Of a DNA stretch of 64,000 nucleotides, positions 18,365 to 26,684 are shown in pieces (the first letter of the stretch is position 1; every line of letters starts with the position of its first letter). A program made the position numbers and the translations under genes. Origin of the DNA: Euzebya pacifica (GTDB lineage: Bacteria > Actinomycetota > Nitriliruptoria > Euzebyales > Euzebyaceae); assembly GCF_003344865.1 (NCBI RefSeq), contig NZ_CP031165.1:2609910-2673909 (forward strand), in the 5' to 3' direction. A model generated the notes under the pieces. It did no database searches. It had not been told where the DNA came from and worked only from the letters and a program-made list of their open reading frames with translations.

Positions 18365-18565
18365 ATGCCCCACAGCTCGTCCCTGCGCCCGTGGCTCGCC
18401 GCCGCGGCGAGCTTCGTGCTCGGGCTGGTCCTCCTCGCAGCCCCCGGCGTCAGGGCGAGGGCCGGCCAGGGCGTGGAGCAGCCGGGACAGGCGACCCACG
18501 GGGTCTTCCTGGTCGACACGCACCGGACGCTGGACGGGGCGGGGTGCCTGCAGCCGATCTGCTGA
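18365..18565 (+). CDS. Small exported peptide
   Basis: A 66-residue ORF begins with ATG 7 nt after GGAG (18354-18357). It has a clear signal peptide (about residues 8-30, ending in PGVRA) and a short mature part of about 36 residues with two Cys near the C-terminus (GAGCLQPIC). A strong T-tailed terminator follows 19 bp after the stop, which supports a genuine small gene. No family was recognised. It is divergent from the LuxR-type regulator and shares its control region, so it may be a target of that regulator. Confidence 0.6.
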   Translation: MPHSSSLRPWLAAAASFVLGLVLLAAPGVRARAGQGVEQPGQATHGVFLVDTHRTLDGAGCLQPIC

Positions 18566-18583
18566 CCGAGGACCGAGGGGGAG

Positions 18584-18612
18584 GGGTCGGACGAGACGTC
18601 CGACCCTTTCTT
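18584..18612 (+). terminator. Rho-independent terminator after the small exported peptide
   Basis: GGGTCGGACG pairs perfectly with CGTCCGACCC around a 3-nt loop and is followed by TTTCTTC. This is the most classical intrinsic terminator in the window. Confidence 0.82.
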
Positions 18613-18696
18613 CGGCTTCGGGTGGTTGGGCCGGGACGGCGGGAGAATCTCCCTGACTATGGTTCAGTCACTGCGTGTGCTGCCGATTGGCAGGCC

Positions 18697-21168
18697 GTGA
18701 GATGGGTGGGTACGCATCGTCGGAGCCTCCAGGTGAGAGTGGCCGGCATGGTCGCCCTCCTGGTGGTCGTCCTGTCGCTGGTGTTCACCTGGCAGTGGGT
18801 GACCCGCGAACAGGCGGCGCTCCAGCGTGCCGTCGACACCTCGGTGATGGCGCTGGGCGAATCGTTGTTCATCGAGTTCGCCGACACGTTCACCGACAGC
18901 GGCATCGAGGCCATGACCGACTTCCAGCAGCGGGTCGAGGAGATCCCTGACGTGGAGTCCCTGGAGGTCGTGCCGCTCTCGGCATCGGCGCTGGCGTTGC
19001 TGGCGGACGGGGGCGCCGACCGCCTCGACCCGATCCGCCCCGAGGCGTTCGAGTCCGTCACCGAGGACGGCATCACGACGCTGCGTGTGCCCCTCACGAT
19101 CGACGGCGAACCGGTGCTCCGGGTGGAGGTGCGGTTCCGGGCGGGCTTGATCGACGAGCCGCAGGCCGCCGCCAGACGTGCCGGGATCGTCAACGGCGTG
19201 GTCGTGCTCCTGCTCGGCCTCGTGGCCACCTGGTTCGTCGCACGAAGCGCGACGTCGGGCGTGCGACAGCTCACCACCCAAGTGCGTGACTCCGCCGAAC
19301 GCCATCTGCCACAGGTGCTCTCGGCGGTCCGCGACGGGCGTCCGGTCACCCCTGCACAGCTGCAGCCGGGCGAGATCTCGGTGCGGGGTGTCGCCGAGGT
19401 CGAGGCGCTCTCCTCGGCCTTCACGACCCATCGCGCCGCCGTGGCCGAGCTGGCCGGAGAGCTGTCGGCCCGCCTCGTCCGGAGTGACACTCGCTTTCGC
19501 ATCGGCTTCGACCGCTCGCCGATGGGCATGGCGTTGATCGGTGCGGACGGTCAGGTCCAGCGGGTCAACGCCGCGCTCGCCACGTTGCTCGGGCGCGACG
19601 TCGACGACCTCGAGACCGCGTCATTGCCCGACCTGCTTCACCCCGACGACGTCGACCGCATGGCGGACGTGTTCCGGCGCCTGACCACCGGTGCGCTCGA
19701 GGGCGATGTGTCGGAGATCCGCTATCTCACCGCCGCTGGTGACGAGGTCTGGACCATGCAGGGTGCATCGGTGCACTTCGACGCTGACGGGCAGCCCCTG
19801 ACCATCTTCCTGCAGATGCAGGACGTCACCGAGACCAAGCACGCCCAGGAGTCCCTGCGCGAGCTGGCCTTCCACGACTCCCTCACTGGACTGCCGAACC
19901 GAGTGGCGCTCGAACGCGAGCTGCAGTCGGCGCTCGAGTCGGGCCGCCCTGCCCTGGCCATGCTCGACCTGGACCGGTTCAAGCTCGTCAACGACAGCCT
20001 CGGCCACCATGCGGGCGACCGGCTGCTGCAGGCCGTCGCGGCACGTCTGGATGCGCTCGTCTCACCCGTCGGCATGCTGGCACGCCTGGGCGGCGACGAG
20101 TTCGTTGCCGTGCTCCGGTCGGTGGACGCTCGTGTTGACGTCGAGCTGGCGGCGACGCAGCTGCTGGCAGGGATGGAGGCGCCCTTCGAGCTGGACGGCC
20201 GTCGGTTCTGGGTGCGCTGCTCGATCGGCCTCGCGATGGCCGAACCCGAGCAGACCGCCAACGACCTGCTCTCCAACGCCGACGCTGCCGTCCACCACGC
20301 CAAGCAACGCGGCCGCGGCGGATGGGCCCTGTTCGACCAGAGCCTGCAGGACAACGCCACCGAACGGCTCGGTTTGGAGCACGACCTGCGCGATGCCCTC
20401 GGCACCGACCAGCTGCTGCTGCACTACCAGCCGATCGTGTGCGCCCGCACGGGTCGCCTCGTGGCGCTGGAGGGCCTGGCTCGCTGGGCGCACCCGACCA
20501 GGGGATTCGTGTCGCCCGGCTCGTTCGTCCCCGTCGCGGAGGAGACCGGCCTGATCACCGAGCTCGGCGATCGCGTGCTGGAGCTCGGCCTGGCCGACCT
20601 GGCCCGCTGGTCGGCCTCGTGCCCCGATCAGGCGTCGTTCCACCTCTCGCTGAACCTGTCCGGCCGCCAGCTCCACGATCACGACCTCGTGCGCCGCGTC
20701 GGCACCCTCCTCGACCACCACGACATCGATCCCGGCCGTCTCGTGCTGGAGGTCACCGAGACCACCCTGCTCGACGACCGTGCCGTCGACCACCTGGAGC
20801 TGCTCCGGCAGCTCGGCGTGCGAATCGCAGCCGACGACTTCGGGTCGGGATTCACCGCCATCGGACAGCTGGCCCGACAGCCCGTCGACATCCTCAAGGT
20901 CGACATGTCCCTGGTCCGCGATGCCGTCGAGGGCGGGAAGGCCGCGGCGATCCTTGCCTCGGTCGGCTCGCTCGGCACCGCACTGGGCGTGTCGGTCGTC
21001 GCCGAAGGGGTGGAGGAGTGGGCGCAGTACGACGCCGCCGTGGCCGCTGGATGTGACCTGATCCAGGGATACCTCTTCGGGCGTCCGGTCGCCGCCGACG
21101 TCGTCACCGCCGACGTCCTGCCGACCGACGACCTGATGGCCCGGGCAGCTCCCGAGCCGACCGCCTGA
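18697..21168 (+). CDS. Membrane-bound HAMP-PAS-GGDEF-EAL cyclic-di-GMP enzyme
   Basis: From GTG 18697 the protein has 823 residues. Two membrane helices (about 14-34 and 161-184) flank an extracytoplasmic sensor. A HAMP-like linker, a PAS domain (about 270-380, RFRIGFDRSPMGMAL and DLLHPDD) and a GGDEF domain (intact LGGDEF) follow. No RxxD inhibition site is seen before the GGDEF. The EAL domain has EGL in place of EAL and keeps NLSGRQL, LEVTETTL, DDFGSGF, KVDMSLV and VAEGVEE, so it is probably active. It likely both makes and degrades c-di-GMP. The open frame extends upstream through the exported-peptide gene and its terminator, so the longer start was rejected. The stop overlaps the next ATG by one base. 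Confidence 0.9.
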   Translation: MRWVGTHRRSLQVRVAGMVALLVVVLSLVFTWQWVTREQAALQRAVDTSVMALGESLFIEFADTFTDSGIEAMTDFQQRVEEIPDVESLEVVPLSASALALLADGGADRLDPIRPEAFESVTEDGITTLRVPLTIDGEPVLRVEVRFRAGLIDEPQAAARRAGIVNGVVVLLLGLVATWFVARSATSGVRQLTTQVRDSAERHLPQVLSAVRDGRPVTPAQLQPGEISVRGVAEVEALSSAFTTHRAAVAELAGELSARLVRSDTRFRIGFDRSPMGMALIGADGQVQRVNAALATLLGRDVDDLETASLPDLLHPDDVDRMADVFRRLTTGALEGDVSEIRYLTAAGDEVWTMQGASVHFDADGQPLTIFLQMQDVTETKHAQESLRELAFHDSLTGLPNRVALERELQSALESGRPALAMLDLDRFKLVNDSLGHHAGDRLLQAVAARLDALVSPVGMLARLGGDEFVAVLRSVDARVDVELAATQLLAGMEAPFELDGRRFWVRCSIGLAMAEPEQTANDLLSNADAAVHHAKQRGRGGWALFDQSLQDNATERLGLEHDLRDALGTDQLLLHYQPIVCARTGRLVALEGLARWAHPTRGFVSPGSFVPVAEETGLITELGDRVLELGLADLARWSASCPDQASFHLSLNLSGRQLHDHDLVRRVGTLLDHHDIDPGRLVLEVTETTLLDDRAVDHLELLRQLGVRIAADDFGSGFTAIGQLARQPVDILKVDMSLVRDAVEGGKAAAILASVGSLGTALGVSVVAEGVEEWAQYDAAVAAGCDLIQGYLFGRPVAADVVTADVLPTDDLMARAAPEPTA

Positions 21169-22112
21169 TGCGCCTCCTCCTGACCGGCGCGTTCGGCAAC
21201 GTGGGACGCGCTGTGCTGCGCCAGCTGGCCGACGGCCCCCACGAGGTGACGTGCCTCGACCTGCCGACGAAGGCCAACCGCCGGCGCGCGGATGCCGTTC
21301 CGTGGGCAGTCCGCTGGGTCGACCTGACCGACCGCAGTGCCGTCGCCAGCGCCGTCGAGGGGCACGATGTCGTCCTGCACGTCGCTGGCGTCATCCCACC
21401 CGCCAGCATCCACCGTCCCGACGTGGCCGAACGGGTCAACGTCGGCGGCACCCGCAACGTCATCGCCGCCTGTCAGGAGGCACCGGTCCCACCCCGTGTG
21501 GTCTTCACCTCCTCGGTGGCCCTGTTCGGACCGACCCAGCACCTGCCGCCGCCTCGGTCCGTCGGCGACCCCATCGTCGTCACCGACGACTACACACGGC
21601 ACAAGGCCGAAGCCGAACGGCTGCTGGCCGCGTCCGGGCTGGACGTGACCGTGTTGCGCCTGGGGGCCGTCATTCCCATCGAGGTCATCGGGGTCGTGGA
21701 CCCGTTGATGTTCGAGGTGCCGCTGCAGGACCGCATCGAGATCGTCCACCCCGACGACGTCGGTCGCGCCGTCGTACGGGCCGCCGAACGTCCCGACACC
21801 GTGGGACGCACGCTGCTCATCGGCGGGGGTCCGGCGTGTCGAGTTCGCCAGCGCGAGCTGATGTCCCGTGCGCTGGACGCGGTCGGCGTCGGCATGCTGC
21901 CCGACGACGCCTTCACGACGTCGCCCTTCCACACCGACTGGCTCGACACGGAGGAGAGCCAGGCGTTGCTCGACTACCAGCGGCATGACCTCGACGACCT
22001 GATCGCCGACATGACCCGGTCGGTCGGATGGCGCCGGGCCCCGGCCCGCGTGCTCGCGCCGGTGATCCGTCGGGCGCTGGTCCGGCGTTCGCCCTACCCC
22101 GCTCGCCGCTGA
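21168..22112 (+). CDS. NAD(P)-dependent epimerase/dehydratase family protein
   Basis: The 314-residue protein is an extended SDR. It starts with a Rossmann TGAFGNVGRAVL (GxxGxxG), has the Asp-binding acidic end of β2 (CLDLP, NAD-type), the VLHVAGV block, TSSVALFG, and an active-site YTRHKAEAE (YxxxK). Such enzymes modify nucleotide sugars or related alcohols. The ATG overlaps the stop of the GGDEF-EAL gene (TGATG), so the two are co-translated, though a functional link is not evident. The substrate cannot be assigned. Confidence 0.87.
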   Translation: MRLLLTGAFGNVGRAVLRQLADGPHEVTCLDLPTKANRRRADAVPWAVRWVDLTDRSAVASAVEGHDVVLHVAGVIPPASIHRPDVAERVNVGGTRNVIAACQEAPVPPRVVFTSSVALFGPTQHLPPPRSVGDPIVVTDDYTRHKAEAERLLAASGLDVTVLRLGAVIPIEVIGVVDPLMFEVPLQDRIEIVHPDDVGRAVVRAAERPDTVGRTLLIGGGPACRVRQRELMSRALDAVGVGMLPDDAFTTSPFHTDWLDTEESQALLDYQRHDLDDLIADMTRSVGWRRAPARVLAPVIRRALVRRSPYPARR

Positions 22113-22198
22113 GGTGATCGGTCGCCTCCGAACTGATGGGACGACACGAGCTGATGGGAAGATGTGTGGGCTGGGCCCTCGTCGGGAACCACATCCCC

Positions 22199-22351
22199 AT
22201 GAACACCAACAGCTTCGGACGCATCCTCCAGCGCATCGGATCCATGATGTCGGGCACCAGCCGGACGGGCCGAGGGCGCACGACCACGACGACCCGCACG
22301 TCCTCGCGCCGCGGCGGACTGCTCTCGGGCCTTCGCCGGATCTTCGGCTGA
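22199..22351 (+). CDS. Possible small basic protein
   Basis: A 50-residue ORF (MNTNSFGRILQRIGSMM...) has an amphipathic start, a Thr/Arg-rich middle and ends LLSGLRRIFG. Starts at 22136 would give 71 residues. There is only a poor GGGAA ribosome site. Its 3' end is the first unit of a 23-bp tandem repeat. No family was recognised and it may not be expressed. A strong hairpin 104 bp after the stop is consistent with a transcript ending here. Confidence 0.35.
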   Translation: MNTNSFGRILQRIGSMMSGTSRTGRGRTTTTTRTSSRRGGLLSGLRRIFG

Positions 22352-22424
22352 CGCCCTGCCGGATCCTCGGCTGACGCCCTGCCGGATCCTCGGCTGACGC
22401 CCTGCCGGATCCTCGGCTGACGCC
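22335..22424. repeat. 23-bp tandem repeat, four copies
   Basis: Unit GCCGGATCCTCGGCTGACGC plus CCT occurs at 22335, 22358, 22381 and 22404; copy 1 has one mismatch and copy 4 is 21 nt long. The first copy encodes the end and stop codon of the small basic ORF, and later copies repeat that segment. Each copy holds an imperfect inverted repeat (GCCGnnnnnnCGGC). Confidence 0.93.
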
Positions 22425-22454
22425 GAGACGACGACCCCGGACGAACGACACCAG

Positions 22455-22480
22455 ACGACCCCCGCCGAGGCGGGGGTCGT
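22455..22480. terminator. Hairpin terminator between the small ORF and the SDR gene
   Basis: ACGACCCCCGCC pairs perfectly with GGCGGGGGTCGT. It is placed to serve both the plus-strand unit ending near 22351 and the minus-strand SDR gene ending at 22518. Confidence 0.68.
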
Positions 22481-22517
22481 GTCGTGTGGCGGGGCGACCC
22501 GGTGGGTCGAGACCCCG

Positions 22518-23165
22518 TCAGCCGCCGTGGATGTCGAGGACGGTGCCGTTGATCCAGCGGTTGGCCAGCGTGGCGGTCACGAGGGCCGCCACGTCTCCCG
22601 GTCCACCGGCGTGGCTGCCGGCTCCGGTGCTGCCCATCGCCTCCGGCGAGACGACGTTGACCCGCAGTGGGGACCACTCCTGAGCCAAGGCTGGAGCAAG
22701 GGTCTCCACGGCGGCGTTGATGGCCGCAAGCGGGGCGGCACCGGCCGGACGGCGCGACAGCATGCCCGAGATGAACAGCATGCTGCCTTTCTCGTCCATC
22801 CGTGGGCGCAGGTGGCGGGCCGTCCACATGATGCCCTTGAGCTTGACGGCGATGATCGCGTCCAGCTCCTCGGCCGTGATGTCGCTGAGGCCCTTGAAGG
22901 AGTTGTCGGCCGCGGTGATGACGGCATGGTCGAAGGGACCTGCGGCCAGGAGGGCGTCCACGGTCTCGTGGTCGGTGACGTCGAAGCCGATGCCGGTCAC
23001 GTCGCCGTCGTAGTTGGCTGCGGCCTGCGCTGCGCCCTCGGCCGATCGGCTCGTGATGGTCACGCGAGCACCAGCGGAGACGGCATGGCCCGCGATCGCC
23101 CCGCCGATCTTCCCCGTGCCGCCGACGACCAGGACGTGTGCTCCGGCGAGAACTGCATCGGTCAT
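22518..23165 (-). CDS. Short-chain dehydrogenase/reductase family protein, atypical active site
   Basis: The 215-residue protein has the classical SDR nucleotide site (VVGGTGKIGGAIA), TSRS after β2, an AADNS block where NNAG is usual, and VNVVSPEAMGS. The catalytic Tyr-x-x-x-Lys is absent: the corresponding helix reads PAGAAPLAAINAAVETL. Similar divergent SDRs exist, and they may use another chemistry or act as non-catalytic binders. The ATG at 23165 is preceded by GAGGAG, supporting the start. It is divergent from the glycosyltransferase cassette, with 108 bp between. Confidence 0.82.
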   Translation of the reverse strand: MTDAVLAGAHVLVVGGTGKIGGAIAGHAVSAGARVTITSRSAEGAAQAAANYDGDVTGIGFDVTDHETVDALLAAGPFDHAVITAADNSFKGLSDITAEELDAIIAVKLKGIMWTARHLRPRMDEKGSMLFISGMLSRRPAGAAPLAAINAAVETLAPALAQEWSPLRVNVVSPEAMGSTGAGSHAGGPGDVAALVTATLANRWINGTVLDIHGG

Positions 23166-23273
23166 GGTTGGTGTGCTCCTCGTCGTGGCGTGGGTGGTGA
23201 GCGTGCCACCAACGGTGCCCGCTCGTCAGCGCAGCGCACCAACCGCCGGCCCTCGGTCTGGCATGGTGCCCGC

Positions 23274-24437
23274 ATGACGCACGTCCTCGATGGCGGGGCC
23301 CTGTACGCCACGTACGACCGCTTCCCGGCGCCGAAGGGCGCGTCGACCCACATCGCCCGGTTCGCCGGCGCGTTGCTGGGCGCCGCCGATCACGGGCTGC
23401 TGCACTGCCTGGCGGGGGACAGCCTCCCCCCGTACCAGCAGGAGGGGACGATCACGATCCGACGGACCGCGGCAACGGAGGTGCATCCGCTGGGCCGTGC
23501 CGAACGGTTCGGGGCCGAGGTGGCGGACAGCGTCGCCCGGGAGCGGTGGACGACCGCCCAGGGACGTGAGCCGTGGAGCGTCATGGCGCTGCTCGCGGAG
23601 GATCGGACCTGGCCGGTGGTGTACGAGGTCAACGGCCTTCCGTCGATCGAGTGGGCCGAGACCTACCCGCAGGCCCCGCGTGCCGACCTGGCAGCCATCG
23701 ACGCCCTCGAACGGTGGTGCCTCGACCGGGTCGATGCGGTCGTCACACCCTCCGCCGTCACCGCGCAGGCGCTGGCCGACCGTGGCGTGTCGAGCGAACG
23801 GATCGCCGTCATCCCCAACGGCGCGGACCTCCCCGACCCGGCCCTGCCACGACCCCCCGACGCCCCATCCGGCCCCTACCTCGTCTACGTCGGCGGTCTG
23901 CAGCCGTGGCAAGGCGTCGATGTGGCCGTCCGCGCACTTGGTCGGATCCGCGATCTCGGCATCCCCCTGGTGGTGGTGACCGGCGCACGACCGCGGCAGC
24001 TCCGCCCACTGCTGCAGCTGGCACGCCGGCTCGACGTCGGCGACCTGGTCCACGTACGGAACGCGCAGCACGCCGCGGCGACATCGGCGTGGCTGGTCCA
24101 TGCGTCCGTGTCGTTGGCCCCGCTGCGCGACACGCCACGCAACACCGTCCAGGGCTGCTGTCCGCTGAAGGTCGTGGAGAGCCTGGCGGCGGGCACGCCG
24201 GTCATCGGCAGCGATCTGGAGGTGGTCCGCGCGGAGGTGCCCGACGGCATCCACGGCCTGCTCGTGCGGCCGGACCGGCCACGGGACCTGGCCCGCGCCA
24301 TCCGCGTCGCGCTGGATGCCCCGGAGGCGCTTGCTCGCTGGGGTGCCGCGGGGCGCGCCCACATCGCGTCGAACCGGACATGGAGCGCCGCGGAACAGGC
24401 GTTGCTGGACGTCCACGTTCGCCTCATCACAACCTGA
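23274..24437 (+). CDS. GT4-type glycosyltransferase
   Basis: The 387-residue protein has the GT-B fold. The N-terminal domain includes the glycine-rich acceptor loop (FPAPKGASTHIARFAG), and the C-terminal domain has LVYVGGLQPWQG, then CCPLKVVESLAAGTPVIGS, the EX7E-type nucleotide-sugar site of family 4. It should transfer a sugar to a lipid, protein or glycan in the cytosol. The ATG at 23274 was chosen because the upstream extension overlaps the SDR gene on the other strand. It is the first gene of a five-gene run with two other glycosyltransferases. Confidence 0.88.
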   Translation: MTHVLDGGALYATYDRFPAPKGASTHIARFAGALLGAADHGLLHCLAGDSLPPYQQEGTITIRRTAATEVHPLGRAERFGAEVADSVARERWTTAQGREPWSVMALLAEDRTWPVVYEVNGLPSIEWAETYPQAPRADLAAIDALERWCLDRVDAVVTPSAVTAQALADRGVSSERIAVIPNGADLPDPALPRPPDAPSGPYLVYVGGLQPWQGVDVAVRALGRIRDLGIPLVVVTGARPRQLRPLLQLARRLDVGDLVHVRNAQHAAATSAWLVHASVSLAPLRDTPRNTVQGCCPLKVVESLAAGTPVIGSDLEVVRAEVPDGIHGLLVRPDRPRDLARAIRVALDAPEALARWGAAGRAHIASNRTWSAAEQALLDVHVRLITT

Positions 24438-24461
24438 TCCACCAACGCCCCCGATCGTGTA

Positions 24462-24467
24462 TACGCT
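24462..24467 (+). promoter_or_regulatory. Candidate -10 box of a leaderless transcript
   Basis: TACGCT matches TANNNT and ends 6 nt before the GTG at 24474, so the downstream four genes may also be transcribed separately from the first glycosyltransferase. Confidence 0.48.
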
Positions 24468-24473
24468 GCGCCG

Positions 24474-25223
24474 GTGAGCGACACGACAACGGGGCCAGCG
24501 AGCAGCTGGATGCGATCCCTCGACGGTGGCGGATGGCAGGGGGGCCAGCTGTCACCCGCCGAATGGCGCGGCGTGGTGCGGGAGGTTGCCGAGGCCAACC
24601 GCCTTGCGCGTCTCGAGCGCGACGGCGCCGGGTTCCTCCGGCGGACCTTCCGGAAGAAGACGCTGCCCCCGATCGCCCCCGACGACTGGTTGGCCATGGC
24701 CGCACCGCTGGTCGAGGTGGTCGCCGACGACGCGCGGCCGGACGCGCCCATGACCGTCAGCATCGACGTCCGTGGCACGCAGTCGCCGGACAAGGTGGTC
24801 TGGAAGGGCGCGCTGGCCGAGCCGCTGCCGCCCCGGGTGCGAACGATCGACGAGACCCGCTACAGCGACCCGATCCTGGACCTGCACGCCCGTCTCGTCG
24901 ACGGCACTCGCTGTCACCTGTCCGTCGTCCGTCGTGTCCGGGCACGTCGGATCGTCAAGCGATCCGCCTCGAACAAGATCAAGGTCAAGCACAAGGAGAA
25001 GACCAAGACGGTCATCAACGCGAAGCTCGTCGTGGACGGGGCACGCCCGATCCATGACCCGCCCGCCGGGGTCCCCGTCACCGTCGACCGCTCCGGTGCG
25101 CAGGTCCGTATCTCCTCGAGGGCCACGCTCACCGATGCCCGGCCCGAGCAGGTGGTCGAGGTGGCGCTCGGACTCCTGGTCGGCGTCCACGGCCTGATCG
25201 ATGCAGGGACCACGACCCGATGA
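24474..25223 (+). CDS. Hypothetical protein in the glycosyltransferase cassette
   Basis: No family was recognised in this 249-residue protein. It has no signal peptide or membrane segment. Residues about 30-65 look helical and charged (FLRRTFRKKTLPP). A second notable part, about residues 158-185, is strongly basic and β-like (NKIKVKHKEKTKTVINAK). The rest alternates Val-rich strands. The GTG start is 6 nt after a TANNNT box, and the stop overlaps the next start by 4 bases. Its conserved coupling with the two following genes suggests a role in the same glycan pathway, but this is inference. Confidence 0.7.
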   Translation: MSDTTTGPASSWMRSLDGGGWQGGQLSPAEWRGVVREVAEANRLARLERDGAGFLRRTFRKKTLPPIAPDDWLAMAAPLVEVVADDARPDAPMTVSIDVRGTQSPDKVVWKGALAEPLPPRVRTIDETRYSDPILDLHARLVDGTRCHLSVVRRVRARRIVKRSASNKIKVKHKEKTKTVINAKLVVDGARPIHDPPAGVPVTVDRSGAQVRISSRATLTDARPEQVVEVALGLLVGVHGLIDAGTTTR

Positions 25224-25555
25224 CCCGCTGCACGCTCCCGAGGGGCTTCGTCAACGTCCGCCAGTGCGATGCCGACGCTGCCGGGCAGTGCCCGGAGTGC
25301 CGTCGATCGGTCTGCGTCGAGCACTGGACGGGCTCGATGTGCGTGGAGTGCGCGGCCGCACGGGGGTGGCTGACCGACACACATGCGGCCGCGAGCTACC
25401 GGCAGCGGTTCCGGTCCCGGTTCGGCGGCCCGTCGGGCCAGCGCAACGACGACGGCGACTTCTGGTTCGACCACGCGTGGTACGTCCAGCAGTCGGGCCT
25501 CCTCGACACCACCGACGAGTGGACCGACGACGAGGGCAGCGGCTGGGACTCGTGA
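25220..25555 (+). CDS. Small zinc-ribbon/B-box-like hypothetical protein
   Basis: The 111-residue protein has a Cys/His pattern near its N-terminus: Cys-x-x-Asp then CPECRRSVC, EHWTG and MCVECA, i.e. six Cys and one His fitting a cross-brace or B-box-type zinc site. The C-terminal half is rich in Asp and aromatic residues (DGDFWFDHAWYV). The function is unknown. The ATG overlaps the previous stop (ATGA), and the following glycosyltransferase starts 7 nt after the stop. Confidence 0.7.
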   Translation: MTRCTLPRGFVNVRQCDADAAGQCPECRRSVCVEHWTGSMCVECAAARGWLTDTHAAASYRQRFRSRFGGPSGQRNDDGDFWFDHAWYVQQSGLLDTTDEWTDDEGSGWDS

Positions 25556-25562
25556 ACACCCG

Positions 25563-26684
25563 TTGACCACACGACTCCTGTGGGTCACGGCCCATCACCC
25601 ACCGAGCCGGGGCGGCATGGCCACCTCCAGCGACCGGATCACCTCCCGGCTCCGCGGGCTGGGCGTCGGCATCGACCTGGTGCACCTGACCAACGGCGTC
25701 GGCGAGGTGCACGCCCGGCAGGTGGGGGGAGGGGAGGAGCTGGTGGTGCCCAGCGGTGGTGATGCCGCTGACGCCGCCCGCACGGCATGGAACCGCCTGG
25801 CTGGTAGGCACGGGCGGTACCGGGCCGTGGTGTGCTTCGGTGGTCCCCAGGCGATGGCCCCGGCGCCGGTCTGGGCCGCGTGGCTCGGCGCGCCGCTCGT
25901 CACGCTGCTGCGGGGCAACGACTTCGAGACGGGCGTGTTCTCGCCCCGCCGGTCGGTGCTGGTCGACGGCCTGCGCTCCTCGCGGGTCGTGTCCACCGTG
26001 TCACGTGACATGGCGCAGCGCGTCGGCCTGCTGCTCGGTGACGCCGGACCGACGGTGGTCACCGTCACCAACGGGATCGACACCCACCTGTGGACCGTCA
26101 CGGACTCCGACCGGCGCCGCGCGGCGGCGTGGCGGGCGGCAACGGTGCCGGCGGGCCGTCGGGTGGTCGGCCTCGTCGGGCAGCTCAAGGCCAAGAAGGG
26201 TGCGGTCGACCTGCTCGAGGCGGTACGGCGATCGGGCAGCGCGGACCGTGTGCACATCGCCCTGATCGGCGACCTCGACCCGGGTGTGGGTGAGTGGCTG
26301 GCGGCCGACGGGGGTCGGCTGTCGTGGTCGCACGAACCGTTCCTCGACCGGTTCGAGCTGCTCGCGCGCCTGCCAGCCATCGACGTGATCGCGCTGCCGT
26401 CCCGGCACGACGGCCTGCCGAACGTCGCGCTGGAAGCGGCCACGGTCGGCGTACCGCTGCTTGCCGCCCAGACCGGTGGGCTGGCCGACCTTGCCGCCGC
26501 CGGACCGATCGGCTTCACCTTCGACGCCGGCGATGCCGACGGGCTGGCCGAGGCCCTGGTCGCGGCGCTGTCGTGTCCGGCGGCCGACCTGCGTGATCTC
26601 GGGGCGAAGGCGGCCCGAACCGCCTCGGGGTTCGACGCCCAGCGGGAAGCCGAGGCGTACCTGGCCCTGTTCGCCGAGCTGTGA
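25563..26684 (+). CDS. GT4-type glycosyltransferase
   Basis: The 373-residue protein from TTG 25563 begins LTTRLLWVTAHHPPSRGGMATSS, the usual GT4 start with a Gly-rich acceptor loop. The donor domain has VVGLVGQLKAKKGAVDLLEAV and PSRHDGLPNVALEAATVGVPLLA, containing the EX7E-type site. It should use a nucleotide-activated sugar. An ATG at 25618 is possible but would remove the first strand. Its stop overlaps the next GTG by 4 bases, so it is coupled to the MurG-like protein. Confidence 0.87.
   Translation: MTTRLLWVTAHHPPSRGGMATSSDRITSRLRGLGVGIDLVHLTNGVGEVHARQVGGGEELVVPSGGDAADAARTAWNRLAGRHGRYRAVVCFGGPQAMAPAPVWAAWLGAPLVTLLRGNDFETGVFSPRRSVLVDGLRSSRVVSTVSRDMAQRVGLLLGDAGPTVVTVTNGIDTHLWTVTDSDRRRAAAWRAATVPAGRRVVGLVGQLKAKKGAVDLLEAVRRSGSADRVHIALIGDLDPGVGEWLAADGGRLSWSHEPFLDRFELLARLPAIDVIALPSRHDGLPNVALEAATVGVPLLAAQTGGLADLAAAGPIGFTFDAGDADGLAEALVAALSCPAADLRDLGAKAARTASGFDAQREAEAYLALFAEL

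Noticed and set aside
18271-18696. N-terminal extension of the GGDEF-EAL protein
   Set aside because: It would cross the small exported peptide gene and a T-tailed terminator and has no membrane or sensor features.
22335-22424. CRISPR-like interpretation of the 23-bp repeats
   Set aside because: The units are directly adjacent with no spacers, and no cas gene is present.
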